Shown here one piece after another: positions 7,241 to 16,837 of a DNA stretch of 36,226 bases. The stretch spans positions 1-36,226 of the forward strand of contig LUGL01000086.1 in assembly GCA_002796835.1 (NCBI GenBank). Reading direction: 5' to 3'. Position numbers and translations under genes: made by a program. Under the pieces are notes generated by a model. That model did no database searches and was not told the origin of the DNA. It saw only the letters and a program-made list of their open reading frames with translations. The DNA is from Elainella saxicola E1. GTDB taxonomy: Bacteria; Cyanobacteriota; Cyanobacteriia; Elainellales; Elainellaceae. Within the stretch, counting starts at the first letter, position 1. Each line of letters opens with the position of its first letter.

Positions 7241-8356
7241 ATGACCCTCTCACCCTTGCGCGTCTGTATTATTCTTGGGACTCGACCAGAAGCCGTAAAG
7301 CTGGCTCCGGTAATTCGCACCTTTCAACAAGATCCTGCCTTTGCCACTCAGGTTGTATTAACGGGTCAACATAAGGAAATGGTGGCTCAAGTCATGCAGC
7401 TTTTTGAGCTTCAGGCCGATCGCGATTTAGCGATCATGCAGCATGGCCAAACCCTGACGGATATCACCTGCCGCAGCCTGCGGGGATTAGAAGATTTATT
7501 CCAGGAATTTCAGCCGCAGATTGTGCTGGTGCAGGGCGACACGACGACCGCATTTGCCGCCGCACTGGCTGCCTTCTATCGCCAGATTCCGGTGGGACAT
7601 GTGGAAGCTGGACTCCGCACCGACAGTATCTATAATCCCTATCCCGAAGAAGCGAATCGTCGCCTGATTTCCCAAATTACCCAGCTTCACTTTGCCCCCA
7701 CATCGCTTTCGGTCGAGAATTTGGAGCGATCGGGCGTTTTGGGCAAAATTTACAATACGGGCAACACCGTGATCGATGCCTTGCTGGATGTGGCCGATCG
7801 CAATCCGGCCTGTCCGGTGCCAGGACTGGAGTGGGACCAATATCGGGTGATCCTCTCCACGGTACATCGCCGCGAAAACTGGGGGGGACCGCTAAAAGAC
7901 ATCGCGACAGGCTTTTTGCAGGTGCTCGACAAATTTCCGGATACGGCGCTGCTGTTGCCGATGCACCGCAACCCAACCGTAAGGGAACCCTTGCAGGCGA
8001 TGTTGGGCGATCATCCGCGCGTTTTTCTCACTGAACCACTGGACTATGCGGAATTGGTCGGAGCGATTCAGCGATCGTATCTGCTGCTGACCGATTCAGG
8101 GGGTCTGCAAGAAGAGGCTCCCAGTTTGGGCAAGCCGGTACTTGTGCTGCGCGAAACCACCGAACGTCCGGAAGCCGTCATGGCAGGTACAGCTAAGTTG
8201 ATCGGTACCGCCCCCGAATCAATCCTTCAGGAGGCAAGCAGGTTGCTTAGCCAACCCGATGCCTATCAGGACATGGCAACCGCGATCAACCCCTTTGGTG
8301 ACGGCCATGCTTCAGAGCGGATCGCTCAAGCAGTGAAGGATTTTCTGGCGGCTTGA
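7241..8356 (+). CDS. wecB: UDP-N-acetylglucosamine 2-epimerase (non-hydrolysing)
   Basis: The 371-aa protein interconverts UDP-GlcNAc and UDP-ManNAc, supplying ManNAc-type sugars for cell-surface polysaccharides. It shows the family N-terminus (ILGTRPEAVKLAPVI), the VQGDTTTAFAAALAAFY segment, the GHVEAGLRT motif, and C-terminal TDSGGLQEEAPSLGKPVLVLR. The frame opens further to a TTG at 7226, but the ATG at 7241 gives the usual N-terminus. It is monocistronic; its 3' end nearly meets the convergent DUF3181 gene. No other glycan genes are adjacent. Confidence 0.95.
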   Translation: MTLSPLRVCIILGTRPEAVKLAPVIRTFQQDPAFATQVVLTGQHKEMVAQVMQLFELQADRDLAIMQHGQTLTDITCRSLRGLEDLFQEFQPQIVLVQGDTTTAFAAALAAFYRQIPVGHVEAGLRTDSIYNPYPEEANRRLISQITQLHFAPTSLSVENLERSGVLGKIYNTGNTVIDALLDVADRNPACPVPGLEWDQYRVILSTVHRRENWGGPLKDIATGFLQVLDKFPDTALLLPMHRNPTVREPLQAMLGDHPRVFLTEPLDYAELVGAIQRSYLLLTDSGGLQEEAPSLGKPVLVLRETTERPEAVMAGTAKLIGTAPESILQEASRLLSQPDAYQDMATAINPFGDGHASERIAQAVKDFLAA

Positions 8357-8358
8357 AT

Positions 8359-8655
8359 TTACAAATCGCGCTGAAACTCTTCCAGAGCATCTACCAAATG
8401 GACGCGGGATTGCATCGGCAACAGATCGGACAGGGGAACTTCGAGCTTGCCGCCGCCCAGCTTCACGGGGATGCTCTGCAACACCTCGTTGATTTGGCTG
8501 TCAGAAACGTTGCCCTTGGTCAACATTGGGTAAAAGCGTTCGGCCAGCGGAGTGTGGAGATGGGCATCCCGCAAATACAAATGCCATTTGGCCACGTCGA
8601 TGTAGACATTTTCGCCGATCGCCGCAGCTAATTTTTCGATCGCAATACTACTCAT
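8359..8655 (-). CDS. DUF3181 family protein
   Basis: The 98-aa protein starts MSSIAIEKLAAAIGENVYID and includes WHLYLRDAHLHTPLAERFYP, which I recognise as the cyanobacterial DUF3181 family. Function is unknown. It is soluble, with no cysteines or membrane segment. The ATG at 8655 follows GAGAGGG with a good spacer; a GTG two codons upstream is less likely. It lies about 18 bp downstream of the 2TM gene on the same strand and is probably co-transcribed with it. Confidence 0.85.
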   Translation of the reverse strand: MSSIAIEKLAAAIGENVYIDVAKWHLYLRDAHLHTPLAERFYPMLTKGNVSDSQINEVLQSIPVKLGGGKLEVPLSDLLPMQSRVHLVDALEEFQRDL

Positions 8656-8673
8656 GATCACCCTCTCAAAACG

Positions 8674-8913
8674 CTATTTTGAATAATCTGCAATGGCAAA
8701 GATGTAGACGGCATGGGCAACCAGTACTGCAGCCCAACCCCCTGTCAGCCAAACGGTCCAAGGCCAGTTTTGGTGTTGCAACGTCTGGAAGAACCAGATA
8801 CCAGAGTTTGTTGCAGCAAACACAGCAACATGAACGGCAAAATTCATCCGATCGTCTAACTTACGATAATCAGCATCTTGACGAGTCGGGATACGAGACC
8901 AACGCGGAGGCAT
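8674..8913 (-). CDS. 2TM domain-containing small membrane protein
   Basis: The 79-aa protein has a basic cytoplasmic N-terminus (PPRWSRIPTRQDADYRKLDDR) and two predicted membrane helices (about 24-42 and 51-74) separated by a short NWPWTVW turn. This is the layout of the bacterial '2TM' domain family. Function is unknown. It is the first gene of a likely two-gene unit with the DUF3181 gene. The ribosome binding site is weak. Confidence 0.8.
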   Translation of the reverse strand: MPPRWSRIPTRQDADYRKLDDRMNFAVHVAVFAATNSGIWFFQTLQHQNWPWTVWLTGGWAAVLVAHAVYIFAIADYSK

Positions 8914-9063
8914 AGGCTTTCATCAACGGTGAAATAAACAATCAGGACTGAGAAACCGAACACCTATGACAATCACGCCTCAGAATCTGGCTAAAAACCT
9001 CTTCATTCCGAAGGAATTTTCGATAGCGCTGGCTTCCTGCCCGTTTCCATTGTAGAAGCAGCA

Positions 9064-9136
9064 GTTCCCTGTTTGAAATCTCCCCTTCGCACTCCTTCGC
9101 TCCGCACTTTAGAAACAACGGTTCCCTGTTTGAAAT
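9064..9136. repeat. Direct repeat GTTCCCTGTTTGAAAT upstream of ruvA
   Basis: The 16-mer GTTCCCTGTTTGAAAT occurs exactly at 9064-9079 and again at 9121-9136, a 57-nt period. A CTTCGCACTCCTTCGCTCCGC stretch lies between. It could be a duplicated regulatory site or a small tandem duplication. Confidence 0.8.
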
Positions 9137-9139
9137 GGC

Positions 9140-9145
9140 TATAAT
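9140..9145 (+). promoter_or_regulatory. -10 box candidate for ruvA
   Basis: A perfect TATAAT at 9140-9145 lies 26 nt before the ruvA ATG, just after the second GTTCCCTGTTTGAAAT repeat. No good -35 is seen at 17 nt, so an activator or an extended -10 may be used. Confidence 0.4.
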
Positions 9146-9171
9146 ACCTTGGACTTTGCCCTGCCAGCCTC

Positions 9172-9798
9172 ATGATTAGCTACCTGAAAGGCATGATTGC
9201 CGCAATTCAAAAACCGACCAGCGGTCGCGTCATTCTCACCCTGGAGGTCAACCAAATCGGTTATGACCTGCAAATTACACCTCGGCTGCTGCAACAGTTG
9301 CCTGCGATCGGCGAATCGGTACAGATTTTTACCCATCAGCAAACCCGCGATGATCAGATGGTGCTGTTTGGCTTTGGATCCCTAGCTGAGCGCGATCTCT
9401 TTCGCCAGCTCACGGGCGTTAGCGGTGTGGGACCGCAAATTGCCATGGCGCTGCTGGATGGTATGAGCCTTCAGGATGTGGTGCAGGCGATCGTCACTGG
9501 CAACACCCGGCTCCTCTCTCGCACGCCTGGAATCGGCGCGAAAACCGCTGAGCGGATTGCTCTGGAGTTGAAGTCAAAACTGGCGGAGTGGCGGGTTCAA
9601 TCTGGTTTGGCAACCACACCAGAAGCCGGACCAGCAGGCACCGTGCAGGAAGAAGTGGAGATGACGCTGATCGCCCTCGGCTACACCAACAGCGAAATCA
9701 TTCAGGCCCTGAGAGCCGTTGGCCAAAAAACAGCCCTGGCGAAAAATGCCGATGCCGAAGAATGGATTCGGGAGGCGATCGCCTGGTTGAGTCAATAG
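9172..9798 (+). CDS. ruvA: Holliday junction branch migration protein RuvA
   Basis: The 208-aa protein binds four-way junctions as a tetramer and loads the RuvB motor during recombination repair. The N-terminal OB-fold domain (MISYLKGMIAAIQ to about 65) is followed by two helix-hairpin-helix motifs (LTGVSGVGPQIAMALLD and LLSRTPGIGAKTAERIALEL). A flexible linker and the C-terminal RuvB-binding domain (VEMTLIALGYTNSEIIQALR) complete it. Length is typical. ruvB and ruvC are not adjacent. A permease-like gene follows 106 bp downstream on the same strand. Confidence 0.97.
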   Translation: MISYLKGMIAAIQKPTSGRVILTLEVNQIGYDLQITPRLLQQLPAIGESVQIFTHQQTRDDQMVLFGFGSLAERDLFRQLTGVSGVGPQIAMALLDGMSLQDVVQAIVTGNTRLLSRTPGIGAKTAERIALELKSKLAEWRVQSGLATTPEAGPAGTVQEEVEMTLIALGYTNSEIIQALRAVGQKTALAKNADAEEWIREAIAWLSQ

Positions 9799-9904
9799 GT
9801 TATTTGGAGTTTTGGCATCCCGGACTGTCAGGTGCAATCTGTCACTCATCAGCTTAGAATTAAGCCTGCCGCCCTTAATTTGCGCTCAATCAGGAGACAA
9901 CGCA

Positions 9905-11041
9905 GTGAATCTTGGTCAATGGCTCAGTTTTCTCTGTTTGGTCATCGTGCTGGTATTTCTCTGGCAGATTCGCCAGGTCTTACTGCTGATTTTCACAGCA
10001 GTCGTCTTGGCAGTGGCTTTAAATAGTCTGGCGCGTCAATTGCAGAAACTGGGGATGAGCCGGGGACGAGCCGTTTTGTTAACGGTAAGTTTGTCACTTG
10101 TGGTTGCTTTTCTGTTCTTTGTCTTGATTGTGCCGCCTTTTGTGGATCAGTTTTTAGAACTGGTGGCCTTAGTCCCAGAAGGATTTGTGCAGGTGGTTTC
10201 CTGGGTCGAAGACCTGCTGAATAATCGGCCTGATTGGCTGGCGGACATTGAGTTACCCAGAGCCTCTAGTTTGCTAGATGAAATTCAGCCATTTCTAAGA
10301 GACGTTCTGCCCAATTTCTTCGCGGTTTTCTCCGGCTCGCTAACCGTTGTCTTGCAAATCTTGTTGCTGGTTATTTTCACTTTAATGTTACTGGCTAATC
10401 CGCTTTCTTATCGACGATCGGTTGTCCAACTCTTTCCTGCCTTCTATCGATCGCGAATTGACAATGTTTTGAGTCAATGTGAAGTTGCTCTGGGAAACTG
10501 GTTGGGGGGTGCATTAATCAGCTCTACGGTTGTGGCGCTGTTGAGTGCGATCGGACTATGGGCCTTGCAAATTGACTTTGTCTTGGCGCAATCCTTGCTG
10601 GCAGGTTTACTCAATTTCATTCCTAATATTGGCCCGACCTTAAGCATGGTCTTCCCCCTCACGGTTGCTGCGTTAGATGCCCCCTGGAAGGTCATTGCAG
10701 TTTTGGTTTTGTACATCGTCATTCAAAACCTGGAATCCTACTTAATTACTCCGACCATCATGGCGAACCAGGTTTCACTGTTGCCTGCGATGACATTGGC
10801 GGCTCAGCTGATCTTTGCCCGCTTTTTTGGATTTTTGGGTCTCTTGCTAGCCCTTCCCTTAGCCGTAATTGCCAAAACTTTCATCCAGGAACTTTTAATC
10901 AAGGATATTTTGGATCAGTGGCGTGCTCCCCATGATCGGGGCGATCGTTCTCTTGAGCCGCATCCCTCCCATTCATCCGCCAATTCACCCACTGAGAATC
11001 CGTTTAAGCTTCCCCCCGATTCCGAGTCTCTCTACGACTGA
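9905..11041 (+). CDS. AI-2E family transporter (PerM/TqsA-type membrane protein)
   Basis: The protein of about 378 aa has multiple membrane helices in the pattern of the AI-2E transporter family (PF01594). There is an N-terminal pair (FLCLVIVLVFLWQI and LLLIFTAVVLAVALN), a soluble segment (VQVVSWVEDLLNNRP), and C-terminal helices with FIPNIGPTLSMVFPL and LESYLITPTIMANQVSLLPA, both family hallmarks. The frame opens back to 9812, but I place the start at GTG 9905, with AGGAGA 8 nt upstream. The upstream 31 codons lack family character. The substrate is unknown; members export AI-2 or act in ion tolerance. The C-terminal tail from about 345 is hydrophilic. The stop at 11041 lies 39 bp before nadC. 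Confidence 0.9.
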   Translation: MNLGQWLSFLCLVIVLVFLWQIRQVLLLIFTAVVLAVALNSLARQLQKLGMSRGRAVLLTVSLSLVVAFLFFVLIVPPFVDQFLELVALVPEGFVQVVSWVEDLLNNRPDWLADIELPRASSLLDEIQPFLRDVLPNFFAVFSGSLTVVLQILLLVIFTLMLLANPLSYRRSVVQLFPAFYRSRIDNVLSQCEVALGNWLGGALISSTVVALLSAIGLWALQIDFVLAQSLLAGLLNFIPNIGPTLSMVFPLTVAALDAPWKVIAVLVLYIVIQNLESYLITPTIMANQVSLLPAMTLAAQLIFARFFGFLGLLLALPLAVIAKTFIQELLIKDILDQWRAPHDRGDRSLEPHPSHSSANSPTENPFKLPPDSESLYD

Positions 11042-11080
11042 TGGTGCGTGATTGTGTCAGATCTATCTGCTGGTTCTCCT

Positions 11081-11941
11081 ATGACAACTCCTGTCCTACC
11101 GCCGCTTTTGCTGCTCGATCGCCTGTTGCAAGACTGGCTGCTGGAAGATATTGGTCGGGGCGATCGCACGACACAAGGGTTATTCACGACCACCATTCCG
11201 CAAGGCAAAGCGCAATGGATTGTCAAAGAAGCGGGAATTGTGGCTGGATTGCCGATCGCAGCCCGAGTTTTTCAGCTATTGAATGCGGCGGTCCAATTTG
11301 AGGCTTTGGTGCCAGAAGGACAATGGTGCGATCGAGGCACGATGATTGCCCAGATTGAAGGTTCATTAGATGCCTTGCTGACCGGCGAACGGGTGGCGCT
11401 GAATCTGGCGATGCGGTTGAGCGGTATTGCCAGCCTGACCCACCAATATGTAGCGCAAATTCTGGACTTGCCAACACAGCTCGTAGATACACGAAAAACC
11501 ACGCCCGGTCTACGCATTTTAGAAAAATATGCCACCCAGGTTGGTGGAGCCGTGAATCATCGGGTGGGTCTCGACGATGGCGTGATGATTAAGGACAATC
11601 ACATTGCCGCAGCAGGCGGAATTGGTCAGGCGATCGCGCAAATTCGATCTCGTATTCCCTACCCGCTGACAATCGAAGTAGAAACCGAATCATTGGATCA
11701 AGTGAAGGAAGCCTTGCAGCACAAAGCTGACATCATCATGCTGGACAACATGCCGATCGATCGGATGAAACAGGCGGTTCAGTTAATTCGGGCCGCGAAC
11801 GATCGGATCAAAATCGAAGCCTCTGGCAACATTACGTTAGAGACGATTCGTCCGGTCGCTGAAACTGGGGTAGACTACATTTCCAGCAGCGCTCCCATCA
11901 CCCGATCGACCTGGTTGGACCTCAGCATGAAAATTTTGTAG
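11081..11941 (+). CDS. nadC: Nicotinate-nucleotide pyrophosphorylase (carboxylating)
   Basis: The 286-aa quinolinate phosphoribosyltransferase converts quinolinate and PRPP to nicotinate mononucleotide in de novo NAD synthesis. The N-terminus has LLEDIGRGDRTT. The active-site region includes DTRKTTPG (136-143), GGAVNHRVGLDDGVMIKDNH and LTIEVETESL, and the C-terminus has IKIEASGNITLETI and SSSAPI. The frame can be opened to a GTG at 11048, but the ATG at 11081 gives the standard N-terminus. No Shine-Dalgarno is evident at either. It may be translated from a transcript shared with the permease gene 39 bp upstream. Confidence 0.96.
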   Translation: MTTPVLPPLLLLDRLLQDWLLEDIGRGDRTTQGLFTTTIPQGKAQWIVKEAGIVAGLPIAARVFQLLNAAVQFEALVPEGQWCDRGTMIAQIEGSLDALLTGERVALNLAMRLSGIASLTHQYVAQILDLPTQLVDTRKTTPGLRILEKYATQVGGAVNHRVGLDDGVMIKDNHIAAAGGIGQAIAQIRSRIPYPLTIEVETESLDQVKEALQHKADIIMLDNMPIDRMKQAVQLIRAANDRIKIEASGNITLETIRPVAETGVDYISSSAPITRSTWLDLSMKIL

Positions 11942-11967
11942 GTCCAGGCTGTTGATCGCGATTACTC

Positions 11968-12840
11968 CTATTTTTGGTAGAACAAGCGACCCCATCCCGA
12001 CTGATCATCTTCTGGCAGCCAGCGGTGATTCAGCACATAGCGGGGGTAAACGACAGCTTTACCATTGGTTGCGGGTCCAGTGTAGCCGCCAGCCGGATCG
12101 AGTAAGCTGCCAAATGGGTCATGGCAAATGTAGTCTCTTGCCGCAGTTCGACCTATCACGACAATCATGTGGCCCCCGGTGGGCGTTCTCAGCGTGCCTC
12201 GATGCAAAATTCCGATCACGATCGGCAAACCGGCTTCTAAAGACTTATCCAGGTCAGCAAAGCCCAGGTTAGTATTCCAGGTAGATTTGATTTTCAGCTC
12301 TGCTAGCGCCTTGGTTTGAGCATTGTGGTCGGTGGTGTCGCCGTATTTCCGCACGATTTGATAATACTGGTCGTCGCCACTAATTTTTGCACCCAGATAC
12401 CGCGCTACCATCGCACAACTTGAGGTATTGCAGGTGCGCATCGGTTCATATCTGTTGTCTACCTGTTGGTAGTAGGGTACGTTCAGCAGTAGGCGATCGC
12501 TCTTGGGCTTAACGGTGTTCCAATCCCGCCACATGCGAAAGAACCCTTCCAGCGTTTTGGGTTGACTCGACTGCTCCAACCAGGTGAGGGCTGCATTCTG
12601 GTGCGGCAATCCTTTATAAGAAAGAAAAACCATGGCAAAATCGATGTTCGGTCCTCGATCCTCGCCATCTCGCCACATCAAGGCAAATTCAGCTAGCTTC
12701 TCAGACCCGGTTGAAGATTGCAACCAGCGAACCAGCTTCACCTGCTGCGGATCATTGCGATATTCTTTGGCGATCGTCAAAAAACTGAGCGGCTGTGCTG
12801 CTTGAGAGGGATCCGTGGGCGTCACAGGAGTAGAAACCAT
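11968..12840 (-). CDS. C39-like cysteine peptidase domain protein
   Basis: The 290-aa protein has an N-terminal helical region (about 20-110, two WRD-containing segments, FALMWRDGEDRG and FFRMWRDWNT, suggesting an internal duplication). A C39_2-type papain-like domain follows. Candidate active-site residues are Q125/Q126 in VPYYQQVDNRY, C137 in RTCNTSSCAMVARYLG, H224 in TGGHMIVVIG and D241 in CHDPFGS. No signal peptide is seen, so a cytoplasmic role or non-classical export is possible. The start at 12840 is supported by AGGGAGA 4 nt upstream. The gene converges with nadC and is divergent from argS. The substrate is unknown; related domains cleave peptides or peptidoglycan stems. Confidence 0.85.
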   Translation of the reverse strand: MVSTPVTPTDPSQAAQPLSFLTIAKEYRNDPQQVKLVRWLQSSTGSEKLAEFALMWRDGEDRGPNIDFAMVFLSYKGLPHQNAALTWLEQSSQPKTLEGFFRMWRDWNTVKPKSDRLLLNVPYYQQVDNRYEPMRTCNTSSCAMVARYLGAKISGDDQYYQIVRKYGDTTDHNAQTKALAELKIKSTWNTNLGFADLDKSLEAGLPIVIGILHRGTLRTPTGGHMIVVIGRTAARDYICHDPFGSLLDPAGGYTGPATNGKAVVYPRYVLNHRWLPEDDQSGWGRLFYQK

Positions 12841-13058
12841 AATTCTCCCTGAATAGTATTAACGGCTAGAATTCCCGTTGGAAACAGCCCGGTAACGACA
12901 TTACCGAGTAACTCTAAATAACCACAGCTTTTTGTCAGACGATCACGGAACTCTGTAAAATTTCGTTAGCATTGATGAGCATTTATTCAGGCTGTTAGCG
13001 GAATTGATGCGACACATCCTCTTACTTTACTGATTGAAGATTAATCAAAGTCTGACCT

Positions 13059-14813
13059 ATGAACGCGACGATCGCCCAATTAAAACAACGCTTTGAGCAG
13101 GCCCTGGTTGCTGCATTTGGGCGTGAACTTGCCGAAACCGATCCAATTTTGGTGCCCGCCAGCAATCCCAAATTTGGTGACTACCAATCCAATGTGGCGA
13201 TGTCGCTGACCAAGAAATTAGGAAAACCGCCTCAAGGGATTGCTCAGGCGATCGTCGAACAGCTAGATGTCACTGATCTGTGTGAAGCACCCACCATTGC
13301 CGGACCGGGCTTCATCAACCTCCGTCTCAAATCATCCTATTTAGAACAGCAACTCCAGCAAATCCAAACCGATCCAAGACTGGGAATTGCCCCCACCAAA
13401 CAGCCGCAGCATACGATCGTCGATTTCTCCAGCCCGAATATTGCCAAGGAAATGCATGTGGGCCATTTGCGATCGACGATTATTGGTGATTGCATTGCGC
13501 GAGTGCTGGAATTCATTGGCCATGATGTGCTGCGGATCAACCATCTAGGCGACTGGGGCACGCAGTTTGGCATGTTGATCACCCACCTGAAGCAGGCCTA
13601 TCCAGAAGCGCTGACTACAGCCAATGCATTGGCACTGGGCGACCTGACTTCTTTTTATAAGCAGGCTAAGCAGCGGTTTGACGAGGACGAGGAATTTCGG
13701 GAAACCTCACGGCTGGAAGTGGTGGCATTGCAGGCAGGCAATGAAGAGACGCTACGAGCCTGGAATTTGCTGTGTGAACAGTCTTTCCTGGCCTTTCGGG
13801 AAATCTATGATTTGCTCGATATCCAGATTGCCAATCGGGGTGAATCTTTCTATAACCCGCTGCTGGCAGGAGTCGTAAGCGACTTAGACAAGGCCGGTTT
13901 GCTGGTGGAAGATCAGGGAGCGCAATGCGTTTTTCTGGAAGGTTTCACGAACAAAGAAGGAAATCCCTTGCCGCTGATCATCAAAAAATCGGATGGTGGC
14001 TACAACTATGCCACAACTGATTTGGCCGCCGTGCGCTACCGGATTCAGCAAGACCATGCCGATCGGATCATCTACGTCACCGATGCCGGACAGGCGAACC
14101 ACTTTACTCAGGTTTGGCAAGTGGCGCGTAAGGCAGGCTGGATTCCCGACAATGTGGAACTGGTGCATGTGCCGTTTGGGCTGGTGCAGGGCGAAGATGG
14201 CAAGAAGTTCAAAACGCGATCGGGCGATACGGTGCGGCTGCGGGACTTGCTGGATGAAGCGGTGGCAAGGGCAAAGGCCGATCTGGAGGCCCGGTTACAG
14301 GAAGAAGGGCGACAAGAATCAGAGGACTTTATTGATCATGTCGCAGAAGTGGTGGGTATCAGCTCGGTGAAGTATGCTGACCTGAGCCAGAACCGCACCA
14401 GTAACTATATTTTCAGCTACGACAAAATGCTGTCGCTGCAAGGCAATACGGCTCCTTACTTGCTCTATGCCTATGTGCGAGTGCAAGGCATTAGCCGCAA
14501 AGGCAATATCGATTTTCAGCAGCTCGGCGATCATGCCATTCAGCTCACGGAAGAAGCGGAATCAACCCTGGCAAAACACCTGCTGGGCTTTGATGAAGTG
14601 CTGAGTGCACTGGAAATGGACCTGATGCCAAATCGCCTCTGTCAATATCTGTTTGAGCTGAGCCAAAAATTCAACCAGTTCTACGATCGCTGTCCGATTC
14701 TGCAAGCTGATGAACCTCAGCGCACCTCGCGGTTGGTCTTGGCAGATTTGACTGCTCGCACACTCAAATTGGGCCTGTCTCTGCTGGGGATTCAGGTTTT
14801 AGAGCGCATGTAG
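13059..14813 (+). CDS. argS: Arginine--tRNA ligase
   Basis: The 584-aa class I synthetase charges tRNA-Arg. The N-terminal Add1 domain (about 1-115) is followed by the catalytic domain with the HIGH-like HVGH at 133-136 inside [16 protein letters not shown]. The KMSKS region is replaced by [14 protein letters not shown], as usual in ArgRS enzymes without a canonical KMSKS. The C-terminal DALR anticodon-binding domain includes [13 protein letters not shown] and ends at [10 protein letters not shown]. Length is typical. The upstream 218-bp gap holds no obvious element. It ends 3 bp from the convergent small membrane protein gene. Confidence 0.97.
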   Translation: MNATIAQLKQRFEQALVAAFGRELAETDPILVPASNPKFGDYQSNVAMSLTKKLGKPPQGIAQAIVEQLDVTDLCEAPTIAGPGFINLRLKSSYLEQQLQQIQTDPRLGIAPTKQPQHTIVDFSSPNIAKEMHVGHLRSTIIGDCIARVLEFIGHDVLRINHLGDWGTQFGMLITHLKQAYPEALTTANALALGDLTSFYKQAKQRFDEDEEFRETSRLEVVALQAGNEETLRAWNLLCEQSFLAFREIYDLLDIQIANRGESFYNPLLAGVVSDLDKAGLLVEDQGAQCVFLEGFTNKEGNPLPLIIKKSDGGYNYATTDLAAVRYRIQQDHADRIIYVTDAGQANHFTQVWQVARKAGWIPDNVELVHVPFGLVQGEDGKKFKTRSGDTVRLRDLLDEAVARAKADLEARLQEEGRQESEDFIDHVAEVVGISSVKYADLSQNRTSNYIFSYDKMLSLQGNTAPYLLYAYVRVQGISRKGNIDFQQLGDHAIQLTEEAESTLAKHLLGFDEVLSALEMDLMPNRLCQYLFELSQKFNQFYDRCPILQADEPQRTSRLVLADLTARTLKLGLSLLGIQVLERM

Positions 14814-14816
14814 GCA

Positions 14817-15068
14817 TTAAACCTTGCGAGTCTGGGCTGAGAATCTGGGCGAGGCGGGCTTCAGAAATAACCAGCTGACAAAAAAGAAGGAGGCGGTGAA
14901 GAGTTGGGCCATATCACCGGCAGACAGATAACCATCCGCGAAAGCAGCCATACTGCGATCGAGCAGACCAAAAATCCAGAACGAAATTCCCAGCAGCCAG
15001 ATACCGTTTTTCAGGCTAGCGAGGAATGGCAATAGCTCAAAGGGTTCAAATGCAGGACGGGCATTCAT
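14817..15068 (-). CDS. Small membrane protein of unknown function (83 aa)
   Basis: I do not recognise the family. From the ATG at 15068 the protein has a cytoplasmic N-terminus (MNARPAFEPFELLPFLAS), one hydrophobic helix (about 22-39, GIWLLGISFWIFGLL), a short linker with two aspartates, and a second helix (about 57-71, FTASFFFVSWLFL), ending in a basic tail. The frame extends to 15131, but GAGGA 8 nt upstream of 15068 favours the later start. It sits tail-to-tail with argS and is divergent from mnmE. Confidence 0.7.
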   Translation of the reverse strand: MNARPAFEPFELLPFLASLKNGIWLLGISFWIFGLLDRSMAAFADGYLSAGDMAQLFTASFFFVSWLFLKPASPRFSAQTRKV

Positions 15069-15243
15069 GGTCAGATTCCTCAGCAATCTTGACGGCAATA
15101 ACAGGGTTTGGATCGGCCAGCTTCGTTGCACTCCACTTAACCGCCTTCTTCCCTAAGTTTAAGAAATGCAAAATCTACTTGACTTTATTCAAAAGTAGTA
15201 GATCTGTTCATCGAATGACAGATCTGCTGAGAGGTGCTGAACC

Positions 15244-16629
15244 ATGAGCAATGTACCAGGATTACAGCAAGAGACGATCGCCGCCATTGCCACCGCAATC
15301 GTCCCTCAGCAGGGCAGTGTGGGAATTGTCCGGCTTTCAGGCGCTGATTCTGTCGCAATCGCCCAGACTTTATTTCACGCTCCGGGGCGGCAGGTCTGGG
15401 AAAGTCATCGGATCCTCTATGGCTATGTGCGGCATCCTCAAACCAGGGCGATCGTTGATGAGGCACTGCTGATGCTGATGCTCGCTCCTCGCTCCTATAC
15501 GCGGGAAGATGTGGTGGAACTTCACTGTCATGGCGGCATTATGGCGGTGCAGCAGGTGTTACAGCTCTGCATTGAACAAGGGGCAAGATTGGCTCAGCCC
15601 GGTGAATTTACGCTGCGGGCCTTTCTGAACGGTCGCCTTGATTTGACTCAGGCTGAAAGTATTGCCGATCTGGTCGGAGCGGAATCGCCGCAAGCAGCCC
15701 AAACCGCACTGGCAGGACTACAAGGCAAACTAGCTCAGCCCATCCGGCAACTGCGATCGACCTGTCTGGACATTCTGGCGGAAGTGGAAGCCCGGATTGA
15801 CTTCGAGGATGATCTGCCGCCGTTGGATGAGGAGTCCGTGAAACAGCAATTGCGTCAAGTCTTGGCTGAAGTGGAGCAAATTCTGGCCACTGCCGATCGA
15901 GGCGAACTGTTGCGCACAGGTTTAAAGGTGGCGATCGTGGGACGGCCCAATGTGGGTAAATCGAGTTTGCTGAATGCCTGGAGTCGCACCGATCGCGCCA
16001 TTGTCACAGAACTGCCTGGAACGACTCGCGATGTGGTGGAATCTCAACTCGTGGTCGGCGGCATTCCGGTACAGGTGCTGGATACGGCGGGGATTCGGGA
16101 AGCAACCGATCGGGTGGAGCAAATTGGGGTGGAACGATCGCAGCAGGCCGCTCAAGTTGCCGATCTGGTCTTATTGACGATCGATGCTCAGGCAGGTTGG
16201 ACCGCAGCGGATGCCGCAATCTACGAACAAGTAAACCATCGTCCCCTAATTTTGGTGATCAACAAAATTGATCTCGTCGATGGATTTCAGTTTGAATCAT
16301 TGCCGGACATTTCAGCGATCGTCAAAACCGCTGCTGCGAAACAACAAGGGATTGAGGATTTAGAGCAGGCCATTCTCGATCAAGTGCAGGTTGGAACTGT
16401 CCAGGCTGCAAATTTGGATTTAGCGATTAATCAGCGTCAAGCTGCGGTGCTGACTCGTGCAAAAGTGGCGCTACAGCAAGTTCAGGAAACGATAGTGCAA
16501 CAATTGCCGCTGGACTTTTGGACGATCGATCTGCGATCTGCAATTCAAGCCTTGGGCGAAATTACTGGCGAAGAAATTACCGAATCGGTGCTCGATCAGA
16601 TTTTTAGTCGCTTTTGCATTGGTAAGTGA
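15244..16629 (+). CDS. mnmE: tRNA uridine-5-carboxymethylaminomethyl modification GTPase MnmE
   Basis: The 461-aa GTPase acts with MnmG to modify the wobble uridine (U34) of certain tRNAs. The N-terminal THF-binding domain is followed by a helical domain with an inserted G domain. That domain shows G1 GRPNVGKSS at 233-241, the GTTRD switch near 259-263, G3 DTAG at 280-283 and G4 NKID. The essential C-terminal FCIGK is present at 457-461. Length is typical. The ATG at 15244 sits close to GAGAGG. It is divergent from the small membrane protein at 14817. Confidence 0.97.
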   Translation: MSNVPGLQQETIAAIATAIVPQQGSVGIVRLSGADSVAIAQTLFHAPGRQVWESHRILYGYVRHPQTRAIVDEALLMLMLAPRSYTREDVVELHCHGGIMAVQQVLQLCIEQGARLAQPGEFTLRAFLNGRLDLTQAESIADLVGAESPQAAQTALAGLQGKLAQPIRQLRSTCLDILAEVEARIDFEDDLPPLDEESVKQQLRQVLAEVEQILATADRGELLRTGLKVAIVGRPNVGKSSLLNAWSRTDRAIVTELPGTTRDVVESQLVVGGIPVQVLDTAGIREATDRVEQIGVERSQQAAQVADLVLLTIDAQAGWTAADAAIYEQVNHRPLILVINKIDLVDGFQFESLPDISAIVKTAAAKQQGIEDLEQAILDQVQVGTVQAANLDLAINQRQAAVLTRAKVALQQVQETIVQQLPLDFWTIDLRSAIQALGEITGEEITESVLDQIFSRFCIGK

Positions 16630-16646
16630 GCCTGTTCATCTTCTTT

Positions 16647-16703
16647 TTGTGGGGTAGGCGTCTCGCCTGCCTAATCCGGACGGACAAGATGCCCATCCCA
16701 CAA
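16647..16703. repeat. Dispersed inverted-repeat element (TTGTGGGGTAGGC...GCCCATCCCACAA)
   Basis: The arms TTGTGGGGTAGGC (16647-16659) and GCCCATCCCACAA (16691-16703) are complementary apart from G-U pairs, and the interior GGCGTCTCGCCTGCC is itself palindromic. The element lies just after the mnmE stop and may also end transcription. Its right half recurs at 285-311. Confidence 0.75.
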
Positions 16704-16837
16704 GAGTTTGAGCTGTACTAGCACTAGTTATCTCAACGAGTTGGCATAAAATATTTTATAAACTTCATCGAGGATTACTATATGACAAATCAATGAGAGG
16801 ATTGTCAATAACGCAATCTATAAACTGATTTCTATCT

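Noticed and set aside
15020-15060. GGTTCAAATGC phrase resembling a tRNA T-arm
   Set aside because: It lies inside the small membrane protein gene and no acceptor or anticodon stems flank it. No tRNA was found anywhere.
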